64,000 nucleotides of DNA from Xiphias gladius (taxonomy: Eukaryota; Chordata; Actinopteri; Istiophoriformes; Xiphiidae), in contig NC_053407.1 in assembly GCF_016859285.1 (NCBI RefSeq), positions 21,347,715 through 21,411,714 of the forward strand, written 5' to 3'. Positions 14,463-27,624 of the stretch are shown here, piece after piece. The notes below the pieces were generated by a model that was given only the letters and a program-made list of their open reading frames with translations, made no database searches and was not told where the DNA came from. How positions within the stretch are numbered: the first letter of the stretch is position 1; each line of letters starts with the position of its first letter. The translations under genes and the position numbers were made by a program.

Positions 14463-15654
14463 TTGTTTTGTTATGTAACAACAGTTATGTTCCCGTTAGA
14501 AAGCAAAAATATCTTATCCTTGAAAAGCCCATTGTAATCATAATGTCTCATCACACATGGTCTGTTTTGCAACACAAAAACAAAATAATATTAACTGTGA
14601 GTATGACATCTGGGGATTCTGGTGGGTACAGAACATAAAGACCAGATGATGTTGGTTGGTCTGTAATAGTCATATTTGAATATGCTGAGTTTCACTATAA
14701 TAAACTCCCCAGCTGAAAGAATGATGGACACTAGGTTTCCATTTAAGTTGAAGGATATTTTGTTCCCCGCTTGGCATGCTGAGCACAAACTGACTGCAGC
14801 AGCTCTTACTGCTGAAACGCTCCGTTCCTGGGAGGTATGTTGACAGAATATTAACCATGAAACTCTAATCTGAACAGTCAGATTCATGACAAGCAACATA
14901 TGCAGCCCCTTCGCGTAAGATATCATATATCACCCTTCCAGTATCAAGTGAAAAGTGATAATTTGATTGCGATATTTCAGCGGTGACCTCTGGAGTACTT
15001 CTGATTACAAGCTTGAGTGCGGCAGATAGGACAGTTTTCAGTTCAGCAACTTATCTATTGCTTTGGCCAAGCAATTCCCTGACAGCATCTGGGCTGAAAA
15101 CTCTGCCGATGTGTTTTTGAGTCAGTTTTGACTAGCTACTCTAATTAAATTATGGAAAAAGCATTTCAAAACCCGATATTTAAGGAGGAAAAATAACGGG
15201 TTATGCACATCATAAAAATGCACATTTCACCTGGTGTATCTTGGCTTGATATTTTTAAAAGAAGCCAAACTTTATTGCCATTGGAGAAAAAGTTGTAATT
15301 TTTAAAGTGGTGTGTATATGAGAGGGATTATTTCTTGCTCTGTCTCCCTGAATATAGTTCCCACCCTTGATATCTAAGTCTAAACTTACACACAAATACG
15401 CTAACACATTAGGGGTGGAGTACGGAGAGAAAACATGATTTGTGTATGGATGTCCGACATGTGAACATTTTGATGGATGGGCAGCTAAAGAACACAGGCC
15501 GATCCTTATTAGAGGCTAAATGCTGCCAGCTCTGAGGGATGCGTGGGCATGTCCTCCTTGGTAAGTGATCAGGTGTTTGACTCTGTCTGGTAGGAAGGAA
15601 GTCCTTATTAATGTTGAGGAGAAGGCTGAGGCTCAGCAACCTCAGGCATGCCCG

Positions 15655-15656
<2 letters not shown>
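14463..15656. other. Intergenic region, no gene recognised
   Basis: Only short frames without recognisable domains on either strand. Nothing else supported. Confidence 0.6.

Positions 15657-15733
<77 letters not shown>
15657..15733. repeat. (CA)n microsatellite, about 38 units
   Basis: An uninterrupted CA dinucleotide run. Open frames across it (poly-Thr-His or poly-Cys-Val) are artefacts of the repeat. Confidence 0.98.
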
Positions 15734-15736
<3 letters not shown>

Positions 15737-15954
15737 CCCATCCAAACAGCACAGGCCTGCTCTCGCTGTGGTTCATTACTGTAGAGGAGGGCTGGTGTGC
15801 TCTTACACGAAAAGTCCTGATTGGGAACAGATATCTACAGCTGTGGAGGTGTTAAAATAAATCTATCGACATCTTTTACTGTTTTTACCTCCCCCTGTGA
15901 TTTTCTTCTGTTCTGGCTTTTATTTCATCAAAATATTCATTACTACATTAAGTG

Positions 15955-16625
15955 ATTTTTTTGGCCACTTGGGGGCAGCAGAACAAGCCAAAAACACCAC
16001 AGCTTGTTGTTATGATGAACTTCTTAGCAAGTAATTGATTGTTTACACATCAAGCAGACATGGAGCAACATTAACATTAATTTGGAGTTGTGTTTCTAGT
16101 CTCCTGGTGAATGTAACTGCATTATTCAACCTCCTCTTATCTCTGTTAGATGAGAGTTAGATGATAAGGTTGATACCCAATCTCATGTCTGTACACTAAA
16201 TATGATACAATAGTTATCTTAGCTTAGCATAAACATTGGAGACAAAGGGAAATAGCTAGCATGAGTCTGTCCAAAGGTTACAAAATCCAACTACCAGCAA
16301 CTCTGAAGCTCACTAATTAAAACCTTATAACTTTGTTTGCGTTGTTTGTTTAATCCATACAAAAACCAAAGTGAAAAAAAAAAGTTTTTTTTTCACCAGC
16401 TACACGCTAACTTTTTCTGTCTGCTGTTTGGTGCTGAGAAGGTACTGTACATTGGGTTTTTAGAGCTTGCTGTGCCTGCTGTGGCTAGAAATGACACTGA
16501 TGAGACCGGTGAGAGTGAACCAAAGCAGTAAAATTGCAGGTCTTACAACCGAAAATTAGCGGAAAGACCTTAAAATGCTCCGCAGAGCTGCGGAGAACTG
16601 TAGTCAGGTCATAATTCTGTGGGCT
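15955..16625 (+). repeat. Dispersed fish repeat, copy 1
   Basis: Blocks in order: 'TTTGGCCACTTGGGGGCAGC', 'TTAGCAAGTAATTG', 'TTTACACATCA', 'TTTGGAGTTGTGTTT', 'TTGGTGCTGAGAAGGTA', and 'GGTGAGAGTGAACCAA'. The same order recurs at 22065-22510 with moderate divergence. This shows a dispersed repeat without coding capacity. Class unknown. Confidence 0.7.
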
Positions 16626-18603
16626 CTTCACTGAGAGCCTTACTGCCTTTCACATACAAGTAGTCATGTGATCTGCTATTAATTTAAAATATTGATTAGC
16701 ACAGCTGTGAACTGCAATTTTAACATTAGCAAAAACATTATTTTTGGGCTGGTGTGGGAATCCCCCCTTTCCCTTCGTCGACATGGACAGAAATGCCAGC
16801 AACCTCTGAAATGAACACATCACACCTACACAGCCACTTCACTCCCACCATTAACACTGAACTTTAAAGGTCTACAACAGCTCTTTTCCCCTTGTAATCC
16901 ATCTACACCACAAAGCTCAGCTCTCCTTGGGGACAGTGTAATATAAACATATTCAGCATGCCTCAGTATTTCCAAAGCCACCCACACAAGCAGTACCCCA
17001 TCTGAGAGAAAGGGGATCTAGGTCTGAATCAGTGCTGCTTTATTTACAACTCTTACAAAACAAACTTTTAAAAGCTAATTCCTTTTGCTCATGCAGTGGG
17101 GAGGCAATGAAAGCCTGGCCTTATGTTACAGGGTTGTGAGACCTTGGGCAGCACAAAACAAACAGTTGTGAGCTCTGCCTTCCTTCCTTTGCTTTACAAG
17201 GGGATGCAGATTGGAGAAATATGTTGGCTGTTGTGAGCAAATCCGCTTCATGGATTTAGACTGTTGGAAAACCACAGTCGGACAGAAAACAAGCCGCCTG
17301 GCCAGAGACCATGTTTGAATTACACTCAGTGTTGATTTATCTCCTGCCCAGAGTATGTAATCGAATGTCTAATGGACTCACTGTTCATTAGTGAATTAAC
17401 ACTTTTGAACATTTACATCATCAGGACCGAGCAAGTGTTTTCAATGTATGAAAGAAAAAGTTATTTTAGAGTTTTTGCTCAGAGGGTGGGGACAATTTTC
17501 TCTGTATGAACCATTCTGAAAAATAAAGAATTACAGAACAAGTTTCATCAACTAAAAAGTTCAACACAACAATCTGAAAAATATGCCTTATAAAGATTTA
17601 AAGGGAACATTACTAACAACTTTAAAGGACCCATCTGTACCTGTGATACTGTGTTTTGAAATACTATCATTTCAAACTAATAACAATACTATTGAATTTT
17701 CTGAGCTTGATGGACAGAACTTGATGTGTGGCCTTTTTGCTTTGTGCATTTAGTGTGTATACACAAATGTTCACAAAGCTGTAAGTTACAATTCCATGTA
17801 AAATTCAACTATGTATACACTGTCAGACCCTTCATTCACAGATGAGACTATAGAGTTAAAGATACTGCATTTTTATTTTAGCTCTATTTTTAAAAGTCAC
17901 ATTTTATTGTATATATTTTCAGATTCAGCTATTTCAATCATCAAAAATATTTAGTTGTTTATTGAAATTAATCTGAGGACATTTTTAACAGAAATTATAA
18001 TAGCGGACACGGTTCTGAAAAGTCAGTTGATTTCTAACTTAGGTCTGAAGACGCATGCGTAGTGTATCCATTAACAGTGTCTTCTCGCATGTAGTCATTT
18101 TTTTTAGTGTCGCTCTCAATTATTGCGTCTCAGAGAAAAAACACTTAGATGACCGAGCTCATGTAATTTTAAATGTCTGTGGGTCTGTGTTTGGGGAAAT
18201 CTTCAGTAACAAAAGATGTGGCCTTCAGTAAAGGGACATGATGTCACTGTTCACCACATTTGATAATTTTAGCTCTATAAAACGGGAAAGCATTTTCAAT
18301 AAAATAAAAAAATCCCATCTTTGAATAAAGAGAGTTTGGCTAAATGAGACCACATACTGTAATCTACCAATTAATAATAACTTATCATATATGACATAGC
18401 TCTTCATTATTTAGCACCAGTTAGCCTGACAATGACGTGTCTCCTTCTGAACTTTGCTTTTCTACAGCTATAAAACTTCATTTGTATATCCCCTTCACCA
18501 CTGCACTGACCTAGTTTCATTTCGGATTTTTTCTTTTGGATTCTCCTGTATCGTGATTTATCCACAGTGTGCCACAACAAACTTTTCATAAGCATCGTCA
18601 ATA
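16626..18603. other. Intergenic region, no gene recognised
   Basis: No domain-bearing frame. The stretch 16745-17330 is richer in GC than the rest and carries no detected repeat, so it may contain noncoding regulatory sequence; this is inference only. A 10-bp palindrome ACGCATGCGT lies near 18051. Confidence 0.5.
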
Positions 18604-18858
18604 GAGCTCTGCCTATCAATTATTTTCATTATTGATTAACTATATTAATTTTGTTGATTGACTGATTAATCATTTGGTCTATAAATAGTAAGATAATTGT
18701 TGTTTGTTTTGTCCAACAGTCCAAGACCCCATAAAATTCAGTTTAGTATTACATAAGTCAAAGAAAAGCAGCCAAACATCACATCTGAACTAACAAATAT
18801 TCTGCTTTTTGACTTAAAAATTACATAAATGTCAATCAACTAATTGTTTCACCTCTGA
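18604..18858 (+). mobile_element. Teleost short element (MITE), plus orientation
   Basis: It starts 'CTCTGCCTATCAATTATTTT' and contains 'TTTTGTCCAACAGTCCAAGA', 'AAATTCAGTTTAGTATTA', 'AAAGAAAAGCAGCCAAACAT' and ends near 'CTAATTGTTTCACCTCTG'. The ordered blocks match the other copies. Confidence 0.75.
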
Positions 18859-19765
18859 TTTTAAATGAGGAAGCCAAAACATATTCAGTCATTAATAAAT
18901 AGAATTTTTGCTTTTCAGTCTATCATTTAAATTAGTCTAACTTACTCTAAGGCTATACTTGCTTATAATGTATTCTGCTAAGTTTGAGCCTTCCTATTCT
19001 CTGGTTGGCCTTGATATCCTTTCATGGTCGCAGAGCTCTAAAAAGTGTACAGTGTTCTCCAGTTTTCTTGGAGAAGCAGAAAATTGAGAGGTGAAAACTG
19101 AGGCCGGGGAGCGCCGTGCCAGTCACGGTGCCCTGGTGAACACGAAGCGGGTGGCCTCGCTCGACGCAGGATAAAGCTGTCCAGAGGCTGCCTTCAGCAT
19201 CCGTGTCTGTCTGCCAAGCGCTGCTAGCATGTCCCAGGGCAGGCTGGGAGAACAAGACCGCTCAACAAGGCCTCTGCATTGAGTGCAGTCCATTTAAAAT
19301 AACATATGGATAAATAAATACAGGACCTAAGTTCACTGTACAGTAATTGGTCAGGAAACCAACAGAGACAAGCTCATTTACAGTAAATGGATCGGCTTCG
19401 AGTCAGTGAAGTGCACTTGGCTCACACCCTGCATTATAACGATTTGGAAATTTCAGGTGAAGCATTTTTTTCAGTGTTATAGATATTCACCGAAATGTCT
19501 CATAGATATATTTTCACTGGGAAAACAATAATCAAGTATCTGTGTGTCAGAGCACAAGTAAATATGGAATGATGTTAAATATAGAAACATTACAGCGATT
19601 GCTTATGGATGATGTAAGAGCAAATTGAGACTCGCACAGAAAACAAGGGAAGTCTGAAAAATTCTGATAATATAACTTCAGTTTCTGCAGGTGAACTTTT
19701 TTTTTTCACTTTTCAAGGACATGCAGAAACATTTAAAACACAGTCTCTCTCTCACAGACACACAT

Positions 19766-19766
<1 letters not shown>
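18859..19766. other. Intergenic; GC-rich block at 19060-19270
   Basis: A GC-rich block of about 210 bp (including 'GGGGAGCGCCGTGCCAGTCA') sits in AT-rich DNA, with no convincing frame on either strand. It may be a conserved noncoding element or an old gene fragment. I recognise no protein in it. Confidence 0.5.

Positions 19767-19828
<62 letters not shown>
19767..19828. repeat. (CA)n microsatellite, about 31 units
   Basis: An uninterrupted CA dinucleotide run, preceded by a short CT run. Confidence 0.98.
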
Positions 19829-19830
<2 letters not shown>

Positions 19831-21640
19831 GGTTAGTCTGGCCAACCTTGTTGACCCACTGGCTTAGCTGTGGTTGCACGCTGGACGCAAAGCACTCATT
19901 AACGATTTGAGCCTGCTCTTCACTTGTGCAAACAAACAGACTCAACCCGTCATTACCGTAACACCATGTGTGTGTGGTCTTCCCAATCAGACCTCTATTG
20001 ATTCTTCAATTTTCACCGAGGCTGAGGCAATGCGAAAAAGCACGATTTGTCAAGCGAATTAAAGACGTGGAGCATGCAGACTTGTGGCCTGTTTCAAAAC
20101 AGTTAACACACTGGCAGACACATTTTTCATCAGCCTCAAATACTGCACAGTAGTTGTTGCAGTGGGCAGGAGTCTGTTCCACAGGCAATGCCACGGCATC
20201 ACCACAAGCCACAAAACATAAAACACCACAGTAGGTTTTATTTTGTGTGTAAAATGCACATCATAACCGAGAGCGCTTACCCTTCTCCACCAGCTCCACT
20301 TTCTACCCTCAGACAGAGCTATCTTTACATGGAAGAGCAGTGCAGAGTCTCACTTTATGCTCTGCCGTGTGTGTTGCTTGGCAGCCACGCAGAAGTTTAT
20401 GGTAATGTTTTGGGTGATAGGTCAGGGGCAGGAGGGTGGCGGCTATTGGTGGTGGCTGTGTGGTGACTGTGTGGGGTTTCAGGCCGCGTCCAGCTGGCCT
20501 GGGGTCTGCCTCTGAGGTCAGGAGAGTGAGAGGGGGGCATCAGACATGGGGCAGCTTGTGGTTTGGGTTTGGTGGGGGGCAAGTAAGGAGCAAGGAGCCC
20601 TTCCCCCCTCCCTTCCCCAGGGCCTGGAGCACAGGGCCACTGCAGAGCAGCCGGCCACAGTCAGACACCCCACCATCAACATCTGCCAACAGAGAAATGC
20701 TAATGTGGTGGACACCTCATAAGGCCAGGTCAAAGACATGCTTTGGACTTGTTTTTCTGCTTTTGAATCGTTCTGAATCACTTCTAGGGCATGATCAAAC
20801 ACACAGTTTAATTGTAAGATGGATAACATTTAAGGTTTTCACTAGAAACAAGCTCTAACATTGAATAGATGAGTGTAAAAACACTCCATTTCAGATGAGA
20901 GCAGAGCTGTGCCAGGCAGGAATCATTTCATCTTAGAAATACATTTTACAGGCAAAATGTCCAGTGGCAGATATTTCCTGTCTGAAAAATAATGATTTAA
21001 TGTACCTGTGCTCTAGACTGAGTCTGGACAACATGCTTTTGTCCTGGTAGGACCTCCTCCGACTCACTGTCTCCAGGAGTTTGACATTTATGGTTAACAT
21101 AAAAAATAAAAAAAATCTAGTTGTAAATAAGAAATCGCCCCACACACTACCTTAGGAGGATTATCAAATATCAAGCAGCAGAAACAGAAACAGACAAATC
21201 TTGCAGCTGCTTTCAGATCAAATAAATGCGTAACGAAGGAGGCCATGTTTGGATAACCCTGAGCAGGAATTGTAATGTTCAGGATGTACGGCTCTTAAAG
21301 TGTGGAGCGGTGACCCTTCTCTGACATCCTGACTAAAGTGCCCATTGTGCATTGTCACTCTAAACCTAAAAGTCTGCATTTACTGTTGGAAACATCAACT
21401 GAAAAGCTATAAATTCATGTTTGTAATACAACGGATGTGACAATGTAAAATGGTGTACTAAACAATATTGTTTCAAGTTTGAGAAATACCTTCTCTCAGT
21501 ATATAATAGTTACATCCACAGTATCAGTGGGATCCAGGTTGGGCATTGATGGACCATGACCAACAGAATCAACATATTAGCTGTTGCCCTCATATAAATA
21601 TTTGAAAATCTTATTTATGAATTCTTTGAACATTGTAAAC
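19829..21640. other. Intergenic; GC-rich block at 20400-20710
   Basis: No recognised gene. A GC-rich block at about 20400-20710 contains 'GGTGGCGGCTATTGGTGGTG' and 'GGCCGCGTCCAGCTGGCCTG'. Overlapping frames on both strands give proline/glycine-rich translations without domain features, the usual sign of GC-rich noncoding DNA. Confidence 0.5.
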
Positions 21641-21996
21641 CTGGAACAACTAGTCGATTATTTGATTAGCTGATTGACAGAAAATTAATTGGCCACTATC
21701 TTGATATTCAACTAATGTTTTTTTTCCTGAGCAAAAATGCCAAACATTCACTGGTGCCAGCTGCTCGGATGTGACGTTTTGCTGTTGTTATTGTCATATA
21801 TTATAGTTAACTGACTAGTTAGACCTTCACTTAGACTTAACAAGATATCTGAAGATGCCCACTTGGTTCTGGCAAATTGTAATGGGCAATGTTCACTATT
21901 TTCTAACATTTTATAGACCAAACTATACATCAGTTAACTGAGAAAATAATAAGCAGATTAATCTATAGTGAAAACAAAAGTTATGTGCAGCCATGA
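21641..21996 (-). mobile_element. Teleost short element (MITE), minus orientation
   Basis: It contains 'ACTAGTCGATTATTTGATTA', 'GCCAAACATTCACTGGTGCC', 'TCTAACATTTTATAGACCA' and 'GAGAAAATAATAAGCAG', matching the minus-strand reading of the family. Confidence 0.75.
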
Positions 21997-22064
21997 AACA
22001 GTATTAATATAGTAACTTACCATGGCTAACAATTTCAGCAGTTTCTTTTCTTTAAACCAGCAAT

Positions 22065-22510
22065 GACTGATTTATTTGGCCATTTGGCGGCAGCGGAAAA
22101 AAGTTGGGCATTGATGCGTCATCATCTTTTAAGTTGAGATGGTGAACTTGTTAGCAAACAGTTGCTTATTTACACACCATCATTCATTTGGAGTCGTGTT
22201 TGTGTGCGCCTGATGGGTGTAAGTCCAATATTCTATCAACTCCTGAGGGAAATATCTGTTTCTTTAGCTAATAAATGCTCGTCTCTGTTCACCAGCTGGT
22301 CTCTAACCGTGTGCGTCTGCTGCTTGGTGCTGAGCAGGTAGTGTGCAGAGGGTTTTTTAGAACTTTTATGCCGAAAACGACCCTATGAGAGCGGTGAGAG
22401 TGAACCAAGACAGTAAAGTTACAAACCAGACAGCTACACAATGAGCTGAGGGAGGGGAGCTGCAGATTCCCGTGATAATTCTCTGTAGTTTCATGGGTGA
22501 CTCCTTTCAA
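22065..22510 (+). repeat. Dispersed fish repeat, copy 2
   Basis: The blocks 'TTTGGCCATTTGGCGGCAGC', 'TTAGCAAACAGTTGC', 'TTTACACACCATC', 'TTTGGAGTCGTGTTTGTG', 'TTGGTGCTGAGCAGGTA' and 'GGTGAGAGTGAACCAA' follow the same order as at 15955-16625. The internal 'GCTAGC' part of copy 1 is shortened here. Confidence 0.7.
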
Positions 22511-25269
22511 CTTACATTGTTTTCACGTGGTCTTTTGATACACTGATATCATACAAATATTGATTATTGCCACTATAATGGAATAAGGGGACTAAAACTC
22601 TCTTTCATGTATGTTTACATAATTCTGGATGCTACATTTAATTGGATTTAGAAGCAACCACATTACCGGCAAAGCAATCAGGAAATATTATTAAATAAAA
22701 TTATGCAAAGTTTTAAAATTCAATCATGGTCACTACACAAATGTATAATATGTAATCATGACTTTCTTTGGCCATTTAAATACTTGCATGTGTTCCAAAC
22801 ATATATTATTAGTTCATGGAAATTATGTTGTTTAGCCAAAAATCTTAACTCAAAACCCACTTACTAGCTTTTTCCATCTCACAGTCTTTCCTGGCAGATG
22901 GAGTTTGCTCAGTTGACATAGCTGAGTTCAGCTGCAATCTCTCTGCTGTCATTATGTGACCATAAATATTGAACTTTGGTCATGTGATTACAGGTGATGT
23001 GAAAATATTTTCCTCCTAACAAGTCACAGGTCTGTTTCACCCCACAGATAACAAACAATACAGTGAGCAGCGCTTTACAGCCTCAGCACATACAAAAGCC
23101 TTGCAGTGATTTCATGGAGAGCTCAGAAAACTGATTTCCATTTCCAGAGTTTACCATCTAAACCACATAAATCAAGATTTAAATAAAGTCAGCTGGATAT
23201 CAAAGCATTTCAACTGTAGTTCAAAGTAACATGTTTATGTTTACTGGGTTTTAATGCATGATTTTGCTGATTAAATTTGACAAACAGCTCTCTATCCTTC
23301 AACGTGTCACTGTTGAGCACCCAGGTTTAATGCAGCGAAACCAGCTCCTGAAAAAACAAGTTTTGAGCACCAATAAACCACCGACTGAAAAGAAAACAGA
23401 GTGCATCAATTTTAAATTTGGCCTCCTGAGCTTTTATATTAAAGCGCTGCCTCAGTAGCTGAGCTGTTAAGAAAATAGCTGACCCAGAAGAAGGTAAAGA
23501 GGAATAAAGAGCATTCTTGGGATGACAGTCATGATTGGTAGGTGTGAATGATTAGCAGAAAACTCTTCCAACTGCCCACAGTACGACATTATAAGGCATG
23601 CCTCAAATGAACTAACTGAAAGGGCCCGTACAATAACTCACCGTTAAAAAACCATTAAGAGGGGAAAATAACTCTGCAAAACTCATTTTTCAAGTGAGGT
23701 TTTCCAGGATAACAAACCTGAAGTTCCCATGCGAACAAATGGCCAAGTGATCAAAGTCCCGGCTGCATCATAAAGAGACCACTATCAAATACACAGTAAA
23801 ACCTCTGACTCTTTTCTTTGCAAATAAATATATGGTTACGATCAAATTTGAGTGTCATGTTCAGCAGAAACTGCACTGAATTTTTTTGTTAAAACAGGTA
23901 TTGAATGTTTTTAGTGTACACGTCTTCACTTTTCTGCACTGTTCAAATTTCATTTAAAGCTGGAACAGTGTTCAGAGTTTAAGGGGGGTGGTGCTGTGAC
24001 ATGGTAATAAAATAATCATAGAGGATTCTGACAGCGTCAGAGTGTGACTTGTGTGGGCCTGAACACTGATTTACTGGCACGGACAGAATCAAAATGTACA
24101 AGCAGAGTACACAGTGACTCTGAATGTAACGCCACAACAAAAGCAGGAACTGTTGCTGCAGCTAAAGCCAGGATTTATGACATAATAGGGTGGGCCGATA
24201 TAGGGAATGGGTAAAACACATCCAAAAATAGATGCTGAACTCTGACTTTAAACATGAAATGAGGGTGTTCCTCTGGATGAAGAGTGTGTATGAGCTCGCT
24301 GCTTAGAACTGGAGGGTACAAATTCTTTGAAACTGGGGTGGGTGGGTGTGTATATGGTCTGTATTGTATGTGTGAATGTGAAGTAGGTGCAGTGTGAAAA
24401 GGATGAAAAACGGACAGGAATACTGTTCGGTGTTGAGAGTGCAATTTAGCATGAATCAAAAGCAGCTTTCCTGGCTCCCGTTCCATATGCTGCCGTCTGC
24501 CAGGAAATGGGATTTTTTTTTTTTTTTTTTTTTTTTTCATATTTTTTGCAGGTAAAGTCTTTGCAGAATGGAATCAAATGAGTTATTTTTTCCCTACCGA
24601 ATGTTAAAGTGTTGGAAGTTTGGGGCAGACTCGCTGGAAACAGAAGAAAGCTGAGTTTTGGAGACAGCAGGGGGGGTCTGCCATATATTTGTCCCAGCCC
24701 CCAAACCCTTCTGGACCCCTTTGCTGAATTGAATCTTGACTGCTTTTAAAATACTGAGCCCTCTATTAAGTAATTTACCACCAACTGCTCTGCAGTCTAG
24801 CCTGAAGTGATTTCTACTAATCATCACAGCCCAGAGAAATAATTCACGAGTTTTATTCATGAGGACAAACTGAAATTATTCCATCCAGTTGAACAGTGCA
24901 AGTAGGTACAGTAAGCAAAGAAATGACTCAGGATTTTCAATGGACTGTATTCATCTTAGTCATCAAACTAACAATTTTAACAATGAATCCCTAAAAATAA
25001 GCAAAAATTGTGTTTTCATAATGTATCTATACCAAAGTGGAAAGAGTTAATGTTCCAGAATTACTTTTTTTAAAATAACATTTATCTATGTTACCTTTGT
25101 AATTGTCGAACCAGTATAAGGACAATAGCAGGTGACGCTTCACTAAAAAGAGTGAACAAGTACTGTTTAATAATGTTTATAACAATACAATGTAGAATTG
25201 ATTGCAGGTAAATAGCAGGTATGCATCTGAGGTCTACCATGCAATACTGACTTTTCAAAAAAAAAAAAA
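22511..25269. other. Intergenic region, no gene recognised
   Basis: Short frames only. A run of about 27 T lies at 24512-24538. No supported gene, RNA or transposon end. Confidence 0.6.
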
Positions 25270-25640
25270 ATCTAAATGACGAAAAATCATGGTCACAATG
25301 ACAATGATAACATGCCGATGTTTAGAGGGTATACCATGTTGACCATCTTAGTGGACTGTGTTAGCATGTTAACATTCGTTAATTAGCCCTAAACACAAAA
25401 TACAGCTAAGGCTGAGGAGAATGTCATTGGTTTTTTTACAGATATTTGGTCATAGTCTATGTTGGACAAATTAAAAATTTGACCTGCTGATGGTGCTACA
25501 TGTAAAGACAGGGGATCACAGGAGTGATTACAGTTCATCCTGAGGGGATATAGTGCATATACTGAATGGTAGACCGGCTGAGTGACATCGAGCCACGCTG
25601 CTAACAATGGATCATGGAAGATGAAGATAAGTGTTACGTA
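25270..25640 (+). repeat. Dispersed repeat, plus copy of an inverted pair
   Basis: It contains 'GATAACATGCCGATGTTTAG', 'TTAGCATGTTAACATTCG', 'AATTAGCCCTAAACACAAAA', 'CAGCTAAGGCTGAGG' and 'GACCTGCTGATGGTGCTA'. This order is familiar from teleost intergenic DNA. The reverse-oriented relative is at 26105-26535. Confidence 0.6.
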
Positions 25641-26104
25641 TAATAAAGAGGACATTGGTAGTTTGTACAGGAGGCAGAATTTATACACAAATGTGCTCAC
25701 TTTATCAGCACATGGTGTTCCATTGTTTTTGAACTGATGGGTCATGACCCAGAAATAAATCACAGGAAGATTTAACTGGCTAGATAAAAATCTGCTGCCC
25801 GACCTAAACTGACTCTAACAAAACTGACTCCAACCACAACTGAGGGACTCCCACAAATTCTGAGTACACATGCAGTACTATCCTTTTTCATATTAATTGT
25901 TATCTTTCATGTGAGTCCAATTACATTATACGCAGAGATCCCTTTTTTGCAAACTCATTCAACTCACTTTGCATGTTTTGTGTGACTTAAGTTCCCAGAA
26001 TTTTACAGGTGGAACAACATGCAGAATTTAGGGTCAACTCTTCAAGGAAAATGTATAAGAACAAACACTGGAAGAGTCCGTTATAATACACCCATTTTAA
26101 GCTA

Positions 26105-26535
26105 TGTTAGCAATGCGGCTCTAGCGATAGCAGTGTCAATTGGCTGGTCCACCGTTTTGGTCTAGACTGAAATATTTCAACAACTGTTGGATGGATTGTC
26201 CCGAACTTCTGTAAAAACACTGAAGGTCTCCGGCAGTTGAATCCTACTGACTTTAGCGATCCTGTGACTTTTCCTATAGCACCAGCATGAGCTTGAGATT
26301 TGTGGTTTTGAGAGAAATGTTTTGACAGCTAATGGATTGATTGCCATGAAATTTTTTAAAGACATTCATGTCCCTCAGAATAACCGCAATAACTGTAGTG
26401 ATCTCTAAACTTTCCACCTAGCACCGTCATCAGTTCAAAATTTGAATTTGTCCAACACTTGCTTTTCAGCATCATTACTTTGAGCATTTTAGCATGCTGA
26501 TGTTAACATTTAGCTCCCTGCACCACTGTGTCGAA
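26105..26535 (-). repeat. Dispersed repeat, minus copy of an inverted pair
   Basis: It contains 'GAAATATTTCAACAACTGTT', 'GGATGGATTG', 'CCTGTGACTTTTCCTATAGC', 'GCCATGAAATTTTTTAAAGA', and 'CATGCTGATGTTAACATTTA', which read in reverse complement follow the family order of the copy at 25270-25640. Only parts of the two copies overlap. Confidence 0.6.
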
Positions 26536-27624
26536 GTACAGCCTCTTAGTCTTATTAAGTTATGGACGTATGTCTTTGTTTTCACATCTTCACCTGCAAC
26601 ATTATTTTACAAAAGTGACCAATAAGTTGATTACCAATCATGTGAAAGTTTGTTCCTAGTAATAATGATGTCCAACTGCAACTATACATTATTACAGAAA
26701 AAAACCAATCAATTCCAAATTATAGCGAAATTGCAATGACATTTTCTGTAGCATTAAATATATGGTGCTTGTCGAAATGCCTGAAATCATTATCACAATA
26801 TTAACAGACATTTTCCAATATCACTTTTTATATATTGATACGCCAAATGTATGCAAAATTATAATTACTTTATTTGAAGTGATTTTAAAAGAAACAAACC
26901 ATTATCAACTGTAAAGGAATACATGATTAAAAATAAATAAATACAACTACCAATCCCTCATTGCATTTACTGCTACACTTGGGTATGTAGCATTTTGTTA
27001 ATGTGATACTAAAGAGACATGCACTTTTAGCACCAGAGCTAGCTCTGACATTAGCACACGTAGTTATTATATTTTCAGTAAAATTACATATGTGGCATAT
27101 GTGCTTAAGATTGGATCCAGTGCCTAAACAGACACAGTGAACCTGGGATTGTCTATGGCTGCCTCAAAGCGAAGCTCTCCACTTCCCTTAATAGCTGAAT
27201 ATCAGAGATACCTCAGAGCCCACTGTAACCATTCGGTGGTGAGCTGGTTTGCTGAGGCAGAGTGGAGGTGAATTGAAAGGTCTGCAGTGAGAGGCTGTGG
27301 GTTAGGTTTCTCTGAGGTTATGGTCATTCTCCCCTGGGAAAGTGGTTAGGCCTGGCTGTTTACTTTGGAGTAACCCTGCCCCTCCCCTTATACTGTACAC
27401 TCTTCGGTTGGTAACCCATGATTACCTCCACTGGTGCACACCTGTCATTTTTGACCTCCTCATGATTGATTTATTCATAGACTTCATTTAGAAACTGCTG
27501 CTAAAATCAGTTGAAGTCAATTAAAAATTACTTTTTTTTTTTTTTTAACATGTATGCTCTTTGTTATATGTTGGTTTGGATGCTGCATGGGCGCCACCTT
27601 CTTGTCACAGCAGGTGTGTGCGAA
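26536..27624. other. Intergenic region upstream of pthlh
   Basis: No gene recognised. The 27110-27420 part carries no visible repeat and is moderately GC-rich; it may belong to the pthlh regulatory region, by position only. Confidence 0.5.

Noticed and set aside
15409-15860. Open frames through the CA repeat on both strands
   Set aside because: They are repeat-encoded Thr-His and Cys-Val polymers.
18051-18060. ACGCATGCGT palindrome as an NRF1 promoter site
   Set aside because: It is close to the NRF1 motif, but there is no CpG island, exon or gene start nearby.
19733-19945. Cys-Val-rich frame on the minus strand
   Set aside because: Produced by the CA microsatellite.
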